From [Clostridium] viride DSM 6836 (lineage in GTDB: Bacteria > Bacillota > Clostridia > Oscillospirales > Oscillospiraceae), in contig JHZO01000006.1 of NCBI GenBank assembly GCA_000620945.1, positions 1 through 64,000 of the forward strand: 64,000 nt of DNA. Direction: 5' to 3'. Positions within the stretch are counted from its first letter, which is position 1. Every line of letters starts with the position of its first letter. Shown here piece by piece: positions 17,025 through 26,075 of this stretch. Position numbers and translations under genes: made by a program. The notes below the pieces were generated by a model. The model saw only the letters and a program-made list of their open reading frames with translations, was not told the DNA's origin and ran no database searches.

Positions 17025-18470
17025 TTATACTTCGGAAAGGGTGAAGGTGAATTCGGTTTCTCCGTCTTCACTGGTGACGCTGATTTGCTCGTTATAGGTA
17101 TTAAGGATGGTCTTTACGATGTAAAGGCCAAGGCCCACCCCATCCTTTTCGGTTCGAGAGCGGTCTGCCTTGTGGAAACGGTCAAAAATAATGGACAACT
17201 GCTCAGGGGGAATGGTTTCACCCTGATTTTTAATGGAAACATAGGCTTTGCCCCCGTGGAAGCGCATGGACAGAGTGAGGACACCGCCTTGCTTGGAAAA
17301 CTTGATGGCGTTATCGATGAGGTTATAGCATACCTGCGTGATGGCATCGGGTTCGCCCCAGACCATGGTGTCCTTTTCCGGAAGGTTGGTGACCACTTCT
17401 AAGTCCTTTTCCATGATCTTGGCTTCCAGGCTGACCAGCACGCGGAGCAAGAGCTCTCCGGCGTCAAACTGCACCTGTGCGGCCACCCGTTCCTGGGACT
17501 GCAAACGGGAAAGCTCCAGCATGCGGCGAATCAGACGCGATAGGCGGCGGGTTTCGGAGGAAATGACCTCCAGGGATTCACGCTCACGAGCGGGAGGAAT
17601 GGTTCCATCCAGGATGCCTTCGGCAAAGCCGGCGATGGTGGTCATGGGGGTTTTCAGCTCATGGGACACATTGGCGATAAATTCACTTCGCTTGAGCTCC
17701 GATTGGGCTAAGGATTCAGCCATGGCGTTAAAGGCCGTGGCAAGCTCAGAAATCTCATCTTTGCGGTGTTTGTATTCCGTGACGCGGGCATCCAAATCCC
17801 CTCGGGCAAAGCGGTATACCGTGGAGGCCATTTCTTGCAAAGGCTGCACCGTATGCTGCGCGGTAATGGAGCAAATAATAAAGGAGATAAAGAGGACCGC
17901 CAGGGAGGTCAGCAAAAACATTTGGAGCGCACTGATGAGAAAATCCCGCACGTAGGTTGCATCGGTTGCCACAAAAATGATGCCGATGGGCACCTCAGCT
18001 TGCGTTGGGCCTTGGGGCGTGAGCGTCAGGCGGTAGCTGACAATGGGAACACCGGTGACGTAGCTGCTGGTGGCAAAGAGGCCATTGAGGGTGGTGAGAC
18101 CGGAAAAGTTCCGCCGGTTTAAAATTTCCTCCACGGCAGAGGAAGGAACCTGCTTGCTGCCGCCGAGGGTTGCCCCATCGTCGGGCGTTGCGGTAAAGAG
18201 CACCGAACCGTCCGTGTTACAGAGGAGAACGGTGGTGTTGGAAATCAAAGCCACTGAGCCAAGGTAACGCAGGAAATCGTCCGAGACGACATCCTCCTCG
18301 TTCTGTAAGACTAAGCTGGCATACTTGGAAATATAATTGACATCTTGTCCAATGAGTTTTTTCATCTCGTTGAGGTGATACTGATAGTACAGACTAAAGA
18401 ATCCGGCTCCCAGCAGTACCAAACAGAGCGAAATTAAACTTAAGGTGGAAATGAGTTGCCGCCGATACAT
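17025..18470 (-). CDS. Sensor histidine kinase of a two-component system
   Basis: A 481-residue membrane kinase. TM1 is at about residues 8-28, an extracytoplasmic sensor at about 30-175, TM2 at about 178-202, HAMP at about 205-257, and HisKA with phosphoacceptor H270 in NVSHELKTPMTT. HATPase motifs are NLIDNAIKFS (N box), a G1-like region and DRTRTEKDGVGLGLYIVK-type G2 (written here SRTEKDGVGLGL). It resembles ResE/WalK/PhoR-type kinases; the signal is unknown. Its ATG lies 33 bases after the stop of the response regulator gene, so the pair is an operon. Confidence 0.93.
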   Translation of the reverse strand: MYRRQLISTLSLISLCLVLLGAGFFSLYYQYHLNEMKKLIGQDVNYISKYASLVLQNEEDVVSDDFLRYLGSVALISNTTVLLCNTDGSVLFTATPDDGATLGGSKQVPSSAVEEILNRRNFSGLTTLNGLFATSSYVTGVPIVSYRLTLTPQGPTQAEVPIGIIFVATDATYVRDFLISALQMFLLTSLAVLFISFIICSITAQHTVQPLQEMASTVYRFARGDLDARVTEYKHRKDEISELATAFNAMAESLAQSELKRSEFIANVSHELKTPMTTIAGFAEGILDGTIPPARERESLEVISSETRRLSRLIRRMLELSRLQSQERVAAQVQFDAGELLLRVLVSLEAKIMEKDLEVVTNLPEKDTMVWGEPDAITQVCYNLIDNAIKFSKQGGVLTLSMRFHGGKAYVSIKNQGETIPPEQLSIIFDRFHKADRSRTEKDGVGLGLYIVKTILNTYNEQISVTSEDGETEFTFTLSEV

Positions 18471-18503
18471 GAAAGCCCCCCTTTGATTGGGTTTCGCGGA
18501 GGA

Positions 18504-19193
18504 TTATTGGGCGCTGCGCAATTCAAACTTATATCCCACGCCCCAGACGGTTTTGAGCGACCATTGCTCGCTGACCCCTTCCAGTTTTTCGCGAAGTCGT
18601 TTGATATGCACGTCGACGGTACGGGAATCTCCGAAGTAGTCAAAGCCCCAGACCTCATCGAGAAGCTGGTTCCGCGTAAACACCCGGTTTGGTGAGGCGG
18701 CCAGGTGATAGAGGAGCTCTAGCTCCTTAGGCGGGGCATCCATGCGATGCCCAGCAACCTCCAATTCATAGGAATCCAAGTTGATGACAAGATTCTGGAA
18801 GCTGAGCTTCTTGGTGCGGGGTTCCTCTTCGCCCATGCGGCGAAGCACGGCATGGATGCGGGCCAGCAGCTCTTTCATTTCAAAGGGCTTGACGATATAG
18901 TCATCGGCGCCCATTTCAAGGCCTGTGACCTTATCGCTGGTTTCCCCCTTGGCGGTAATCATAATGATGGGGGTTTTCTCGGTTTCGCGAATCTTCCCAC
19001 ACACGGCCCATCCGTCCATGACGGGGAGCATGATGTCCAAGAGAACCAAGTCGGGATGGAAGGAACGAAACAACTCGATGGCTTTGCCTCCGTCGGAGGC
19101 CACCATGGTTTCATACCCTTCTTTTTTTAAATATAAATTAAGCAATTCGGCGATATTGCTATCGTCCTCAGCTATGAGCACTTTTCTGGGCAT
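18504..19193 (-). CDS. OmpR/PhoB-type response regulator
   Basis: A 229-residue regulator. The receiver domain has the acidic pair E9-D10/D11, phosphoacceptor D53 (VLLDIMLPVMDG), T80 and K102 (IVKPFE). The C-terminal winged helix (residues about 130-225) has the RVFTRNQLLDEVWG recognition region and DVHIKRLREKLE. It partners the downstream kinase. Target genes are not visible. The upstream region to 19393 holds no other gene. Confidence 0.95.
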   Translation of the reverse strand: MPRKVLIAEDDSNIAELLNLYLKKEGYETMVASDGGKAIELFRSFHPDLVLLDIMLPVMDGWAVCGKIRETEKTPIIMITAKGETSDKVTGLEMGADDYIVKPFEMKELLARIHAVLRRMGEEEPRTKKLSFQNLVINLDSYELEVAGHRMDAPPKELELLYHLAASPNRVFTRNQLLDEVWGFDYFGDSRTVDVHIKRLREKLEGVSEQWSLKTVWGVGYKFELRSAQ

Positions 19194-19393
19194 TCTGCTC
19201 GCCGCCTTTCTTCTTCTTTCCTAGCTCACTCCATTGGATTGAGACTTGTTTCATTATCGCACGTTCCGTTTTGCGCGTCAAGACGAGCCGGTGTTTCGTC
19301 ATAAAAGGTTCATGGTTTGAAACATTTGGATTGATAGTTTGTCCTCAAGAGGTCATACTAATCACATCCCTTAACGCAGAAAGGAGGGTTTTT

Positions 19394-19579
19394 ATGAGCG
19401 AGAATAAGCAAAATAAGCAGGAACCCAAGCAGTATCAGGTCACGAACCCGACCATTCCGCAAGCCTCTATGGTCATCAATGCCTCCGCTCGGGAGAAGAT
19501 GAAGATCAAGAAGTCTGGAGCAGTGGAGAGCGAAGGCATCAATGATGTGAACGATTCCACCATCACCATGACTTGGTAA
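19394..19579 (+). CDS. Small hydrophilic protein, not recognised
   Basis: A 61-residue protein rich in N, K, Q and S with no membrane segment or cysteine; it begins MSENKQNKQEPKQYQ and ends DSTITMTW. The supported start is ATG 19394, eight bases after AAAGGAGGG, and a perfect-palindrome terminator follows at once, so the gene is probably real. No family is recognised. It sits at the border between core chromosome and prophage remnant. Confidence 0.6.
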   Translation: MSENKQNKQEPKQYQVTNPTIPQASMVINASAREKMKIKKSGAVESEGINDVNDSTITMTW

Positions 19580-19592
19580 TACAGTTTGCTAA

Positions 19593-19627
19593 GCGGATCG
19601 ATCCAATTGGATCGATCCGCTTTTTTT
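19593..19627 (+). terminator. Perfect 12-bp palindromic terminator
   Basis: GCGGATCGATCC-AATT-GGATCGATCCGC is followed by seven T, 13 bases after the small-protein stop codon. Confidence 0.92.
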
Positions 19628-19712
19628 GTTTTTAAAGAAAATTTCTTTGAAATTTGTATCAAAGAATGCAAGGTTTGGCCCGAGTTTCCCCCTGTTGAAA
19701 GGAGGGATGTGT

Positions 19713-20036
19713 GTGAAGAAACGAAAATCCGTATCCAAACGAGAGGTCCTGCTGCACATGATGGAGCTGGCCAGTCACCCGTTGAACGATGCTGTGAGGC
19801 TGGCCTTTCTCTCCGAGGAGCCCCGGGATGACATTGCGACCTTGGATCTGTGCGGACTCAGTGAGTTTAAGCGCAATGCAAACGGGACGGTTGAGGTCAA
19901 GTTCACGGATCGTTTGGCGGTCTTGCAAAGTCTGCTTGATCGCATGGAGGAAGAGGAAAGTTTGGGGGCCATGGCTTTTCTGCAAGCCTTGGAGAGCGAG
20001 GAAGGCCATCGTGCGATGGAGGTGAGTCGGCGATGA
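19713..20036 (+). CDS. Phage terminase small subunit-like protein
   Basis: A 107-residue protein starting VKKRKSVSKREVLLHMMELAS, the sort of basic helix-turn-helix N-terminus seen in small terminases. The call rests mainly on position: its stop overlaps the start of the terminase large subunit gene by four bases. The GTG start at 19713 follows GGAGGG with six bases spacing; the nearby ATG 19707 touches the ribosome site and is unlikely. Small terminases recognise phage DNA for packaging; here the system is dead because the large subunit is truncated. Confidence 0.65.
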   Translation: MKKRKSVSKREVLLHMMELASHPLNDAVRLAFLSEEPRDDIATLDLCGLSEFKRNANGTVEVKFTDRLAVLQSLLDRMEEEESLGAMAFLQALESEEGHRAMEVSRR

Positions 20037-20640
20037 TGCCGAGGAGCTTTTCGTCCAAACAGAAGCGGGTGCTGAAATGGTGGGCGGAGGCCGGAGAAGA
20101 GAACTATGACGCCCTGATTTGCGACGGGGCGGTGCGCAGTGGAAAAACCATGGTGCTGGGACTTTCCTTTTTCCTTTGGGCTATGGCGCGGTTTGAAGGG
20201 CAGAGCTTTGCCCTCTGCGGGAAAACCGTGGAGGCGGTGCGGCGCAACTTGCTGGTGACGGTATTGCCGCTCTTGGGGGAGCTTGGCGTTGTCTGTGAGG
20301 AGAAGCGGAGCCGGAATCAGTTGATTGTGCGATGGGGCCGAAGGGAAAACACCTTCTATCTCTTCGGCGGAAAGGATGAAGGAAGCGCAGCCTTAATTCA
20401 AGGTATGACGCTGGCAGGGGTCTTGCTGGACGAAGTGGTGTTGATGCCGCGCTCCTTTGTGGAACAGGCCTTGGCACGCTGCTCGGTATCGGGGGCGAAA
20501 TTTTGGTTCTCCTGCAACCCGGAAAGTCCGGCGCACTGGTTCTATCAGGAATGGATTTGCAAGACGCAATGCCCTGCATCTTCGCTTTGTTATGACGGAT
20601 AACCCCAGTCTGTCCCCCAAGACCATAAGGCGCTATGAGA
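20033..20640 (+). pseudogene. Phage terminase large subunit, truncated and frameshifted
   Basis: The N-terminal ATPase part of a large terminase: the Walker A-like CDGAVRSGKTMV at about residues 30-41 and Walker B-like GVLLDEVVLMP. The frame opened at 20033 is intact through HWFYQEWICK (about 20560), then the recognisable continuation NALHLRFVMTDNPSLSPKTIRRYE is in another frame, so one indel lies near 20565. Similarity stops near 20637, where AT-rich unrelated sequence begins. The C-terminal nuclease domain is missing. It is a decayed prophage gene cut by an insertion or deletion. Confidence 0.85.
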
Positions 20641-20849
20641 GAAATGGCACCTCTAAAGGTGAGAAAATATCGTGATGCATTGACTCACTTCTCCCCTTGT
20701 GATTACATTTAGCCAACGTTATTTTGAGCGTGATATTGTCAATGAAGAAATCTTTGAGTGAAGAGCGTGAATACAGCGTGATTAAATCAAACGACTCGAA
20801 AGGATTCTTCGCCAAGCTGTTCGGCAACTATAAGAAGGAGAAAAAAGAA

Positions 20850-21388
20850 ATGAGCTTTTTAGATGTTGTAATTAAAGCCAGTTTATCAGTCCCAGGAGTA
20901 AAAGTGAACAGGACTGAATTTCTAACAAAACAATTCAAGGCCAGTTTCTCCGAAAGTGAAATCTTGAATATGATTGAGACTAATCCAGTAACCCTGGAAT
21001 ACCCATAAGCGCAGTTAAAGAGGTGGCAAACAGTGTCATTAACAATCACATAAGGGGATCTACATTAATTTCTTTTGCTTCTGGTTTGCCAGGTGGCCCA
21101 GCTGCTCAAAAAGCTACCTCAAGTGAGTTCAAAGCAGTTCGGAAGATTGCGGAGTGGCAGGGAATAAAGCTGACAGAAGATACTTTTGCAAAAGGACTAT
21201 CAAAGGTTGTTCCAGTAGTGGGCGGGATTGTTTCAGGTGGACTTACTTATTCTACAATGAAAAAGATGTCCTTCAGACTGAAGAAACAATTATCGGAAAG
21301 TTACTTGGCTAACATTGGGAAAGAAGATGAATCCTATGATGGTTCAGATGATGATATTGCCGTTCTGCTAATGTCAACAAGCCCCTAA
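20850..21388 (+). pseudogene. Frameshifted and internally deleted hypothetical protein, EcsC-like family (tentative)
   Basis: The first part (MSFLDVVIKASLSVPGVKVN to NPVT) stops at 21008, but the sequence continues in another frame as GIPISAVKEVANSVINNH and then as the frame from 21023. The pieces SFASGLPGGPAA and GLSKVVPVVGGIVSGGLTYSTMKKM match the ends of a family of about 230-residue glycine-rich proteins I recall from clostridia, so about 90 central residues seem to be deleted between GGPAA and VRKIAEWQGIK. It is AT-rich relative to the flanks, inside the insert that interrupts the prophage. Family name from memory; function unknown. Confidence 0.6.
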
Positions 21389-21503
21389 TTTTTGGAACAA
21401 GAAAAGCCTACCCATATTCGTGAACAATTTTTTTTTATTAATTGACTTGAATTAGGGATAAAATGTAAAATATAAATTATACTTTACTTAGGAGGCTGGT
21501 TTT

Positions 21504-21938
21504 TTGGGAAAAGTAAATTCAAAGTTGAAGCCGCCAATATCGATTCCATGCTTAGATTGTGCGTACCTATTAAACTATAAAAAAAAACATGGAATAACCA
21601 GTTACGCTGATTACGGAAGTTTGAGTATAAATGATATAAACGAGCTTAGAACTCATTGCTCTTCCTGTAAAGGCGCACAATGGAGTGGGTTTGGTAGTGG
21701 TACGTTTAAAGCAGACTTAATTATGTTTTATAGTCATAATATTTCCGTTAAAACTTCGTTAGTTGGTGAAGGGCGAACAAGCAAGTTTTCAGATTCAGAT
21801 ATAGAAAAAATGAAGCGCTTACATGAAGAAGGATGGACTTGGGATTCGATAGCAAAAGCCAACAATGTATCCAGGCAGACCATAAATAATCTAGTCAACG
21901 GAAAAACAAAGAGAATTAAAGGAAGGAGAACTCGTTAA
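21504..21938 (+). CDS. Hypothetical protein with Cys pairs and a C-terminal helix-turn-helix
   Basis: 144 residues. The N-terminal half has CLDC and CSSC pairs that could bind zinc. The C-terminal 45 residues (FSDSDIEKMKRLHEEGWTWDSIAKANNVSRQTINNLVNG) form a resolvase-type helix-turn-helix, so it probably binds DNA. The TTG start follows AGGAGGC. A TATAAATTATACTT stretch upstream gives promoter-like boxes. AT-rich; it lies in the island within the prophage remnant. No named family is recognised. Confidence 0.6.
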   Translation: MGKVNSKLKPPISIPCLDCAYLLNYKKKHGITSYADYGSLSINDINELRTHCSSCKGAQWSGFGSGTFKADLIMFYSHNISVKTSLVGEGRTSKFSDSDIEKMKRLHEEGWTWDSIAKANNVSRQTINNLVNGKTKRIKGRRTR

Positions 21939-22121
21939 TAGCAGAGTAGAATGGAACATGAATTGATCAGACGCTGCCCACACCGCCCAAAATCGCCCAG
22001 AGTTAATTCTTAACAGGTTGTCCATACAACTGAGGGACAGGCTGAACCTTTGCTTAGGGGGAGATTCTGGCGTTGTTAGGCACTATCTCCTGTTTACATC
22101 TCTGCGGGTGGAGGTGCTGGC

Positions 22122-22691
22122 TTGAACGCGAGGGATAGCATAAGGGCCTTGCTGGAACCCTTGGGAGTCTACGCCTGGGAGCAGAGCGTTCAGTGGGCCG
22201 AGTTGAAGAGCATTGGGGAGGCTTTGGATGCTTGCCGTTTGGAGTTAGAACACATTGCACGCGAAATGAACTTAACCACGGCCGAGGATGAGGGGCTCTC
22301 CCTGATTAGCTCTCTACTGGCAGGAACCCCCTCGGCCACAGAGCCGGAAGCCCTCCGCGCGGCCTTGGCCGCACTTCTCCGCATTGGGGATGGTAGCTTT
22401 ACGGTACAAGCCATCTGCGACAATATTTTGGGTTGTGGTTTGCCTGCGGAAGTGAAAGAAACCTCCATTCCTGGCCAAGTGACGGTATCCTTCCCGGGAA
22501 TCGGAGGAATTCCCGATCACTTTTCGCACTTGCGCCCCATCGTGGAAGAGATCATTCCCTGCCATGTAGAGATTTTGTATCGTTTTTGGTATCTGCTCTG
22601 GGAGCGGTTGGAGCGCCGCATTCCTTCCTGGACTGCGCTGGAAGCGCAAGGCTTTACTTGGAAGAATTTAGAGCGCTTTGTGAGGGATTAA
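22122..22691 (+). CDS. Phage tail protein, YmfQ/DUF2313 family
   Basis: A 189-residue protein with the arrangement of YmfQ-like tail proteins of Mu-type and PBSX-type phages: an N-terminal helical region followed by FTVQAICDNILGCGLPAEV and a C-terminal HFSHLRPIVEEIIPCHVEI motif. The TTG start overlaps the TGA of an upstream reading frame ending SLRVEVLA, probably the last residues of a baseplate J-like gene whose remainder is gone. It is isolated from other tail genes, so it is probably a relic although its own frame is open. Confidence 0.75.
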   Translation: MNARDSIRALLEPLGVYAWEQSVQWAELKSIGEALDACRLELEHIAREMNLTTAEDEGLSLISSLLAGTPSATEPEALRAALAALLRIGDGSFTVQAICDNILGCGLPAEVKETSIPGQVTVSFPGIGGIPDHFSHLRPIVEEIIPCHVEILYRFWYLLWERLERRIPSWTALEAQGFTWKNLERFVRD

Positions 22692-22748
22692 CTGACAAAA
22701 TGCACAAGGGGGGGCTGAGTTTGACAGAATGAAGGATGGAGAGAGACA

Positions 22749-22874
22749 ATGGGTCGAAGTTTCAGACATCCCATGACTTTTGCGCGCAAAAAGAGTCGAA
22801 AAAACAAGGACTTACGGGGTGTTTTCTGCGCACGAATGGAAAAAACCAGGAAAGATTTTGTGCACTATTTTTGA
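22749..22874 (+). CDS. Possible small basic ORF, not recognised
   Basis: A 41-residue, lysine/arginine-rich frame (starts MGRSFRHPMTFARKK) with GGATGGAGAG upstream. It may be a phage or short regulatory peptide or a chance frame. The stretch 22692-23007 otherwise holds the nrdD promoter region. Confidence 0.25.
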   Translation: MGRSFRHPMTFARKKSRKNKDLRGVFCARMEKTRKDFVHYF

Positions 22875-22884
22875 GCGTGAGTTC

Positions 22885-22950
22885 TTGACGGAGAGGCCAA
22901 AAAAATGATATGATGTGTACAAGAAGAAGCGAGACCACAACATATTGTGT
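22885..22950 (+). promoter_or_regulatory. nrdD promoter with two candidate NrdR boxes
   Basis: TTGACG (22885-22890) and TATGAT (22909-22914) are 18 bases apart. Two sequences resembling the NrdR consensus ACACWATATATWGTGT lie at 22903-22918 (11 of 16 matches) and 22935-22950 (14 of 16), with starts 32 bases apart, three helical turns, the usual NrdR spacing. The first covers the -10 box. NrdR represses ribonucleotide reductase genes when dATP is plentiful. Confidence 0.75.
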
Positions 22951-23007
22951 GTGATTGGCTGAAAATACGAAAAGACACAAGAGAAACCGTGAGAGGATGA
23001 CAAACAT

Positions 23008-25329
23008 ATGACGCTCCAAACAATTCGGAAACGAGATGGCAGACAGGTTCTATTCGACGAAGCTAAAATTGCGGAAGCAGTTGAAAAGGCCTTTGCGGCA
23101 ACCTATAAACCCGGTCACGCGGAGATGGCGCAAAAGCTGGCACGAGAGGTGGTATCCATCCTGGAACGGGAGGGAACCGATGCTCCGGATGTCGAGCACA
23201 TTCAGGACCTGGTGGAGCGCGTCCTTATGGATAATGGCTATATTCAGACGGCCAAAGCTTACATACTCTATCGCTCGGAGCGCAGCCGTGCTCGAGAGAT
23301 GAATACCCGTCTCATGAAGATCTATGAGGATATTACCTTCTCCTCCGCGGCGGAGAGTGACATTAAGCGCGAGAACGCCAACATCGACGGCGACACCGCC
23401 ATGGGCTCCATGCTGAAGTTTGGCTCCGAGGGTGCCAAGCAGTTCTACGACATGTTCGTGTTAAAGCCCGAGCATGCGAGAGCCCATCGCGAAGGCGATA
23501 TCCACATCCATGACCTTGACTTTTTAACCCTGACCACTACCTGCTGTCAGATTGATATTAAGGCACTCTTTAAGGGCGGCTTTTCCACCGGTCATGGTAC
23601 GCTACGGGAACCCAATGACATTGCTTCCTATGCCGCCTTGGGCTGCATTGCCATTCAGTCCAATCAGAACGACCAGCACGGCGGTCAGTCGGTTCATAAC
23701 TTTGATTACGGCATGGCCGATGGCGTTCGCAAAACCTTCGTCCGCATTTATCGCCAGAACTTGGCCCGCGCACTCATGCTGATGTGTGAAGAGCCTGACC
23801 CTGAGGGAGATATTAAGGACATCATTTCGCGGGTGCAGCACGAGAATGGGCTTCTGCCCACCTTAGAGCACTGCGAGGCTTACTTTGCAGCAGAGCTGCC
23901 GCATTTGGTGGAGCGCTTTGGAGACGAAGACGAGATGAGAAAGGCACAGGAGTTTGCCCACTTCCGTGCCGTGAAGGAAACGGATCGCGCAACCTATCAG
24001 GCGATGGAGGCCCTCATTCATAATCTCAATACCATGCACTCCCGCGCTGGCGCTCAGACCCCCTTCTCCTCCATCAACTATGGTATGGACACCTCGCCGG
24101 AGGGCCGTATGGTCATGAAAAATGTCCTGCTGGCCACGGAGGCAGGCCTGGGGAGCGGGGAGACGCCCATCTTCCCCATCCAGATTTTCCGGGTAAAGGA
24201 AGGCGTGAACTACAATCCGGGCGATCCCAACTACGATCTGTTCCAACTGGCCATGCGTTGCAGTGCAAAACGACTGTTTCCCAACTTCTCCTTCCAGGAT
24301 GCTCCCTTTAACCTGCGTTACTACAAGGAAGGCCATCCCGAGACGGAAATAGCCTATATGGGTTGCCGCACCCGCGTGATCGGAAACGTCTATGACCCGG
24401 ATCGTGAAATTTCCACCGGACGCGGAAACCTCTCCTTTACCACCATCAATCTTCCAAGACTTGCCATTAAGGCTAAGGGCGACGTGCAACTGTTTTTCGA
24501 AGGTCTGGACCGACAAATTAATCTGTGCGTGGATCAAATGCTGGAGCGATTTGAGATTCAGGCTCGCAAGAAGGTCAGAAACTTCCCCTTCCTGATGGGA
24601 CAGCATGTTTGGATTGACTCCGATACCTTAGGTTGGGATGATGAGGTCCGTGAGATCATCAAGCACGGCACCCTCTCGCTGGGCTTCATTGGCTTGGCAG
24701 AGACGCTCACCGCCCTTCTGGGAGAACACCATGGCCAGAGCGAAAAGGCAAGAGTGCTAGGCCTGGAGATCATCAGCCACATGCGTAGCCGCATGGATGA
24801 GGAGAGCGCCAAGCGCAAGATGAACTTTACCTTGCTGGCAACCCCCGCAGAAGGCCTCTCCGGTCGCTTTGTCCGCATGGATAAGCAGCGCTTTGGTGAA
24901 ATTTCAGGCGTCACCGATAAAGATTACTATACGAACTCCTTCCACGTTCCGGTTGGCTTCCCTCTGTCTGCCTATGAGAAGATTGAGATTGAGGCACCGT
25001 ACCACACCCTGACCAATGCGGGACACATTAGTTACGTGGAATTGGATGGAGACCCCACGGATAACCTTGTTGCCTTTGAGCAGGTCATTCGCTGCATGAA
25101 GGAGAAAGGCATGGGATATGGCTCGGTAAACCACCCGGTGGATCGTGATCCGGTCTGTGGGTTTACCGGAATCATTGGAGAGCAGTGTCCTGGCTGTGGC
25201 CGTACGGAAGAAGACGGCGTTTCATTTGAACGGATTCGCCGCATCACCGGCTACCTGGTGGGAACGCTGGAACGCTTTAACGATGCCAAACGCTCGGAAG
25301 AGCATGATCGAGTCAAACATCGGATTTAA
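23008..25329 (+). CDS. nrdD: Anaerobic (class III) ribonucleoside-triphosphate reductase
   Basis: A 773-residue, oxygen-sensitive glycyl-radical enzyme that reduces ribonucleoside triphosphates to deoxy forms. An N-terminal ATP cone covers about residues 1-95 (IRKRDGRQVLFDEAKIAEAV). The catalytic body follows with TTTCCQIDIKALFKGGF. The C-terminus has a zinc site (CGFTG and CPGCGR) and the radical glycine in RRITGYLVGTLERFN. The activase gene nrdG is not adjacent but lies 3.3 kb downstream at 28667. Paired NrdR boxes and a promoter precede it; GAGAGGATG is the ribosome site. Confidence 0.97.
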   Translation: MTLQTIRKRDGRQVLFDEAKIAEAVEKAFAATYKPGHAEMAQKLAREVVSILEREGTDAPDVEHIQDLVERVLMDNGYIQTAKAYILYRSERSRAREMNTRLMKIYEDITFSSAAESDIKRENANIDGDTAMGSMLKFGSEGAKQFYDMFVLKPEHARAHREGDIHIHDLDFLTLTTTCCQIDIKALFKGGFSTGHGTLREPNDIASYAALGCIAIQSNQNDQHGGQSVHNFDYGMADGVRKTFVRIYRQNLARALMLMCEEPDPEGDIKDIISRVQHENGLLPTLEHCEAYFAAELPHLVERFGDEDEMRKAQEFAHFRAVKETDRATYQAMEALIHNLNTMHSRAGAQTPFSSINYGMDTSPEGRMVMKNVLLATEAGLGSGETPIFPIQIFRVKEGVNYNPGDPNYDLFQLAMRCSAKRLFPNFSFQDAPFNLRYYKEGHPETEIAYMGCRTRVIGNVYDPDREISTGRGNLSFTTINLPRLAIKAKGDVQLFFEGLDRQINLCVDQMLERFEIQARKKVRNFPFLMGQHVWIDSDTLGWDDEVREIIKHGTLSLGFIGLAETLTALLGEHHGQSEKARVLGLEIISHMRSRMDEESAKRKMNFTLLATPAEGLSGRFVRMDKQRFGEISGVTDKDYYTNSFHVPVGFPLSAYEKIEIEAPYHTLTNAGHISYVELDGDPTDNLVAFEQVIRCMKEKGMGYGSVNHPVDRDPVCGFTGIIGEQCPGCGRTEEDGVSFERIRRITGYLVGTLERFNDAKRSEEHDRVKHRI

Positions 25330-25337
25330 CGAGGAAC

Positions 25338-25377
25338 AAACCTCCCTTTGAGCGTGTTGTCTCAAGGGGAGGTTTTT
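25338..25377 (+). terminator. nrdD terminator
   Basis: AACCTCCCTTTGAG pairs with CTCAAGGGGAGGTT and ends in five T, nine bases after the nrdD stop. Confidence 0.9.
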
Positions 25378-25486
25378 GTGTAACAGGCGGTTACAAGAAT
25401 CTTCTCTGATTTGGAGAATTGTGTTTACTTGTATCCATCTCGGCCTTATAATAGCAAGGTGGGACACGAAGGGGGTTAGAAATGCC

Positions 25487-25924
25487 GTGGTTATTTATGG
25501 GTGGGACAAAAACTTAGAAACCGGAATTGAGTTGCTCGATGCGCACCATATGCAGTTCCTGATTGCCGTCAATAAGCGGATCATTTCTCAGAAATGCAAG
25601 AATGATCGAGGAGAACTGGAGCGGCTGATTCAATTCCTCCAATATTACATACAGTATCATTTCCAAGTGGAGGAAGCCTATCAGGTGGAGTGCAACTATT
25701 CGGGGTTTCGAGAACACCAAGCACAGCACGATACCCTGTCGACGCAGCTTCGGTTTTTTCAGGTTCGGCTTGCATCTTGCGAGGATGACAGCGATCTTAT
25801 GGAAGAGTTTGATGCCTTTCTGTATGATTGGGTTCACGAGCACATTTTACAGGAAGACGTCACCTTTGCGCAGGCGTACCGTCACTTCCGGCGCACAGAA
25901 GCCAAGCGGAAGGTTGGAAGCTAA
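25487..25924 (+). CDS. Bacteriohemerythrin
   Basis: A 145-residue four-helix-bundle oxygen-binding protein. The di-iron ligands are all visible: H20 in LLDAHHMQF, H58 and E62 in HFQVEEAY, H77 and H81 in HQAQHDTL, and a final H with D in HEHILQED. GWDKNLETGI is the typical N-terminus. In anaerobes such proteins sense or buffer oxygen. The GTG at 25487 is preferred: GGGGGTTA lies nine bases upstream and homologues begin at this point; the open frame extends upstream without support. TATAAT at about 25446 is a likely -10. Confidence 0.92.
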   Translation: MVIYGWDKNLETGIELLDAHHMQFLIAVNKRIISQKCKNDRGELERLIQFLQYYIQYHFQVEEAYQVECNYSGFREHQAQHDTLSTQLRFFQVRLASCEDDSDLMEEFDAFLYDWVHEHILQEDVTFAQAYRHFRRTEAKRKVGS

Positions 25925-25934
25925 GGTGCAGCTG

Positions 25935-25962
25935 GCTCTCCGCACGCGCGGGGGGCTTTTTT
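25935..25962 (+). terminator. Hemerythrin gene terminator
   Basis: GCTCTCCGC pairs with GCGGGGGGC (two G-T pairs) around ACGC, followed by six T. Confidence 0.75.
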
Positions 25963-26023
25963 GCGTTCTTTGGCCTTCGGTCGGAACGAAAGAAAGCAAA
26001 CAAAGCTTAAAATAGGCAAAAAG

Positions 26024-26053
26024 AAAAAGCGCAGGATTGCTCCTGCGCTTTTT
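26024..26053. terminator. Bidirectional terminator downstream of the enoyl-CoA hydratase gene
   Basis: AAAAAGCGCAGGA/TCCTGCGCTTTTT is symmetrical and lies 23 bases after the hydratase stop on the minus strand. Confidence 0.88.
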
Positions 26054-26075
26054 GTATGAATTGGAGAAAGAGAAA

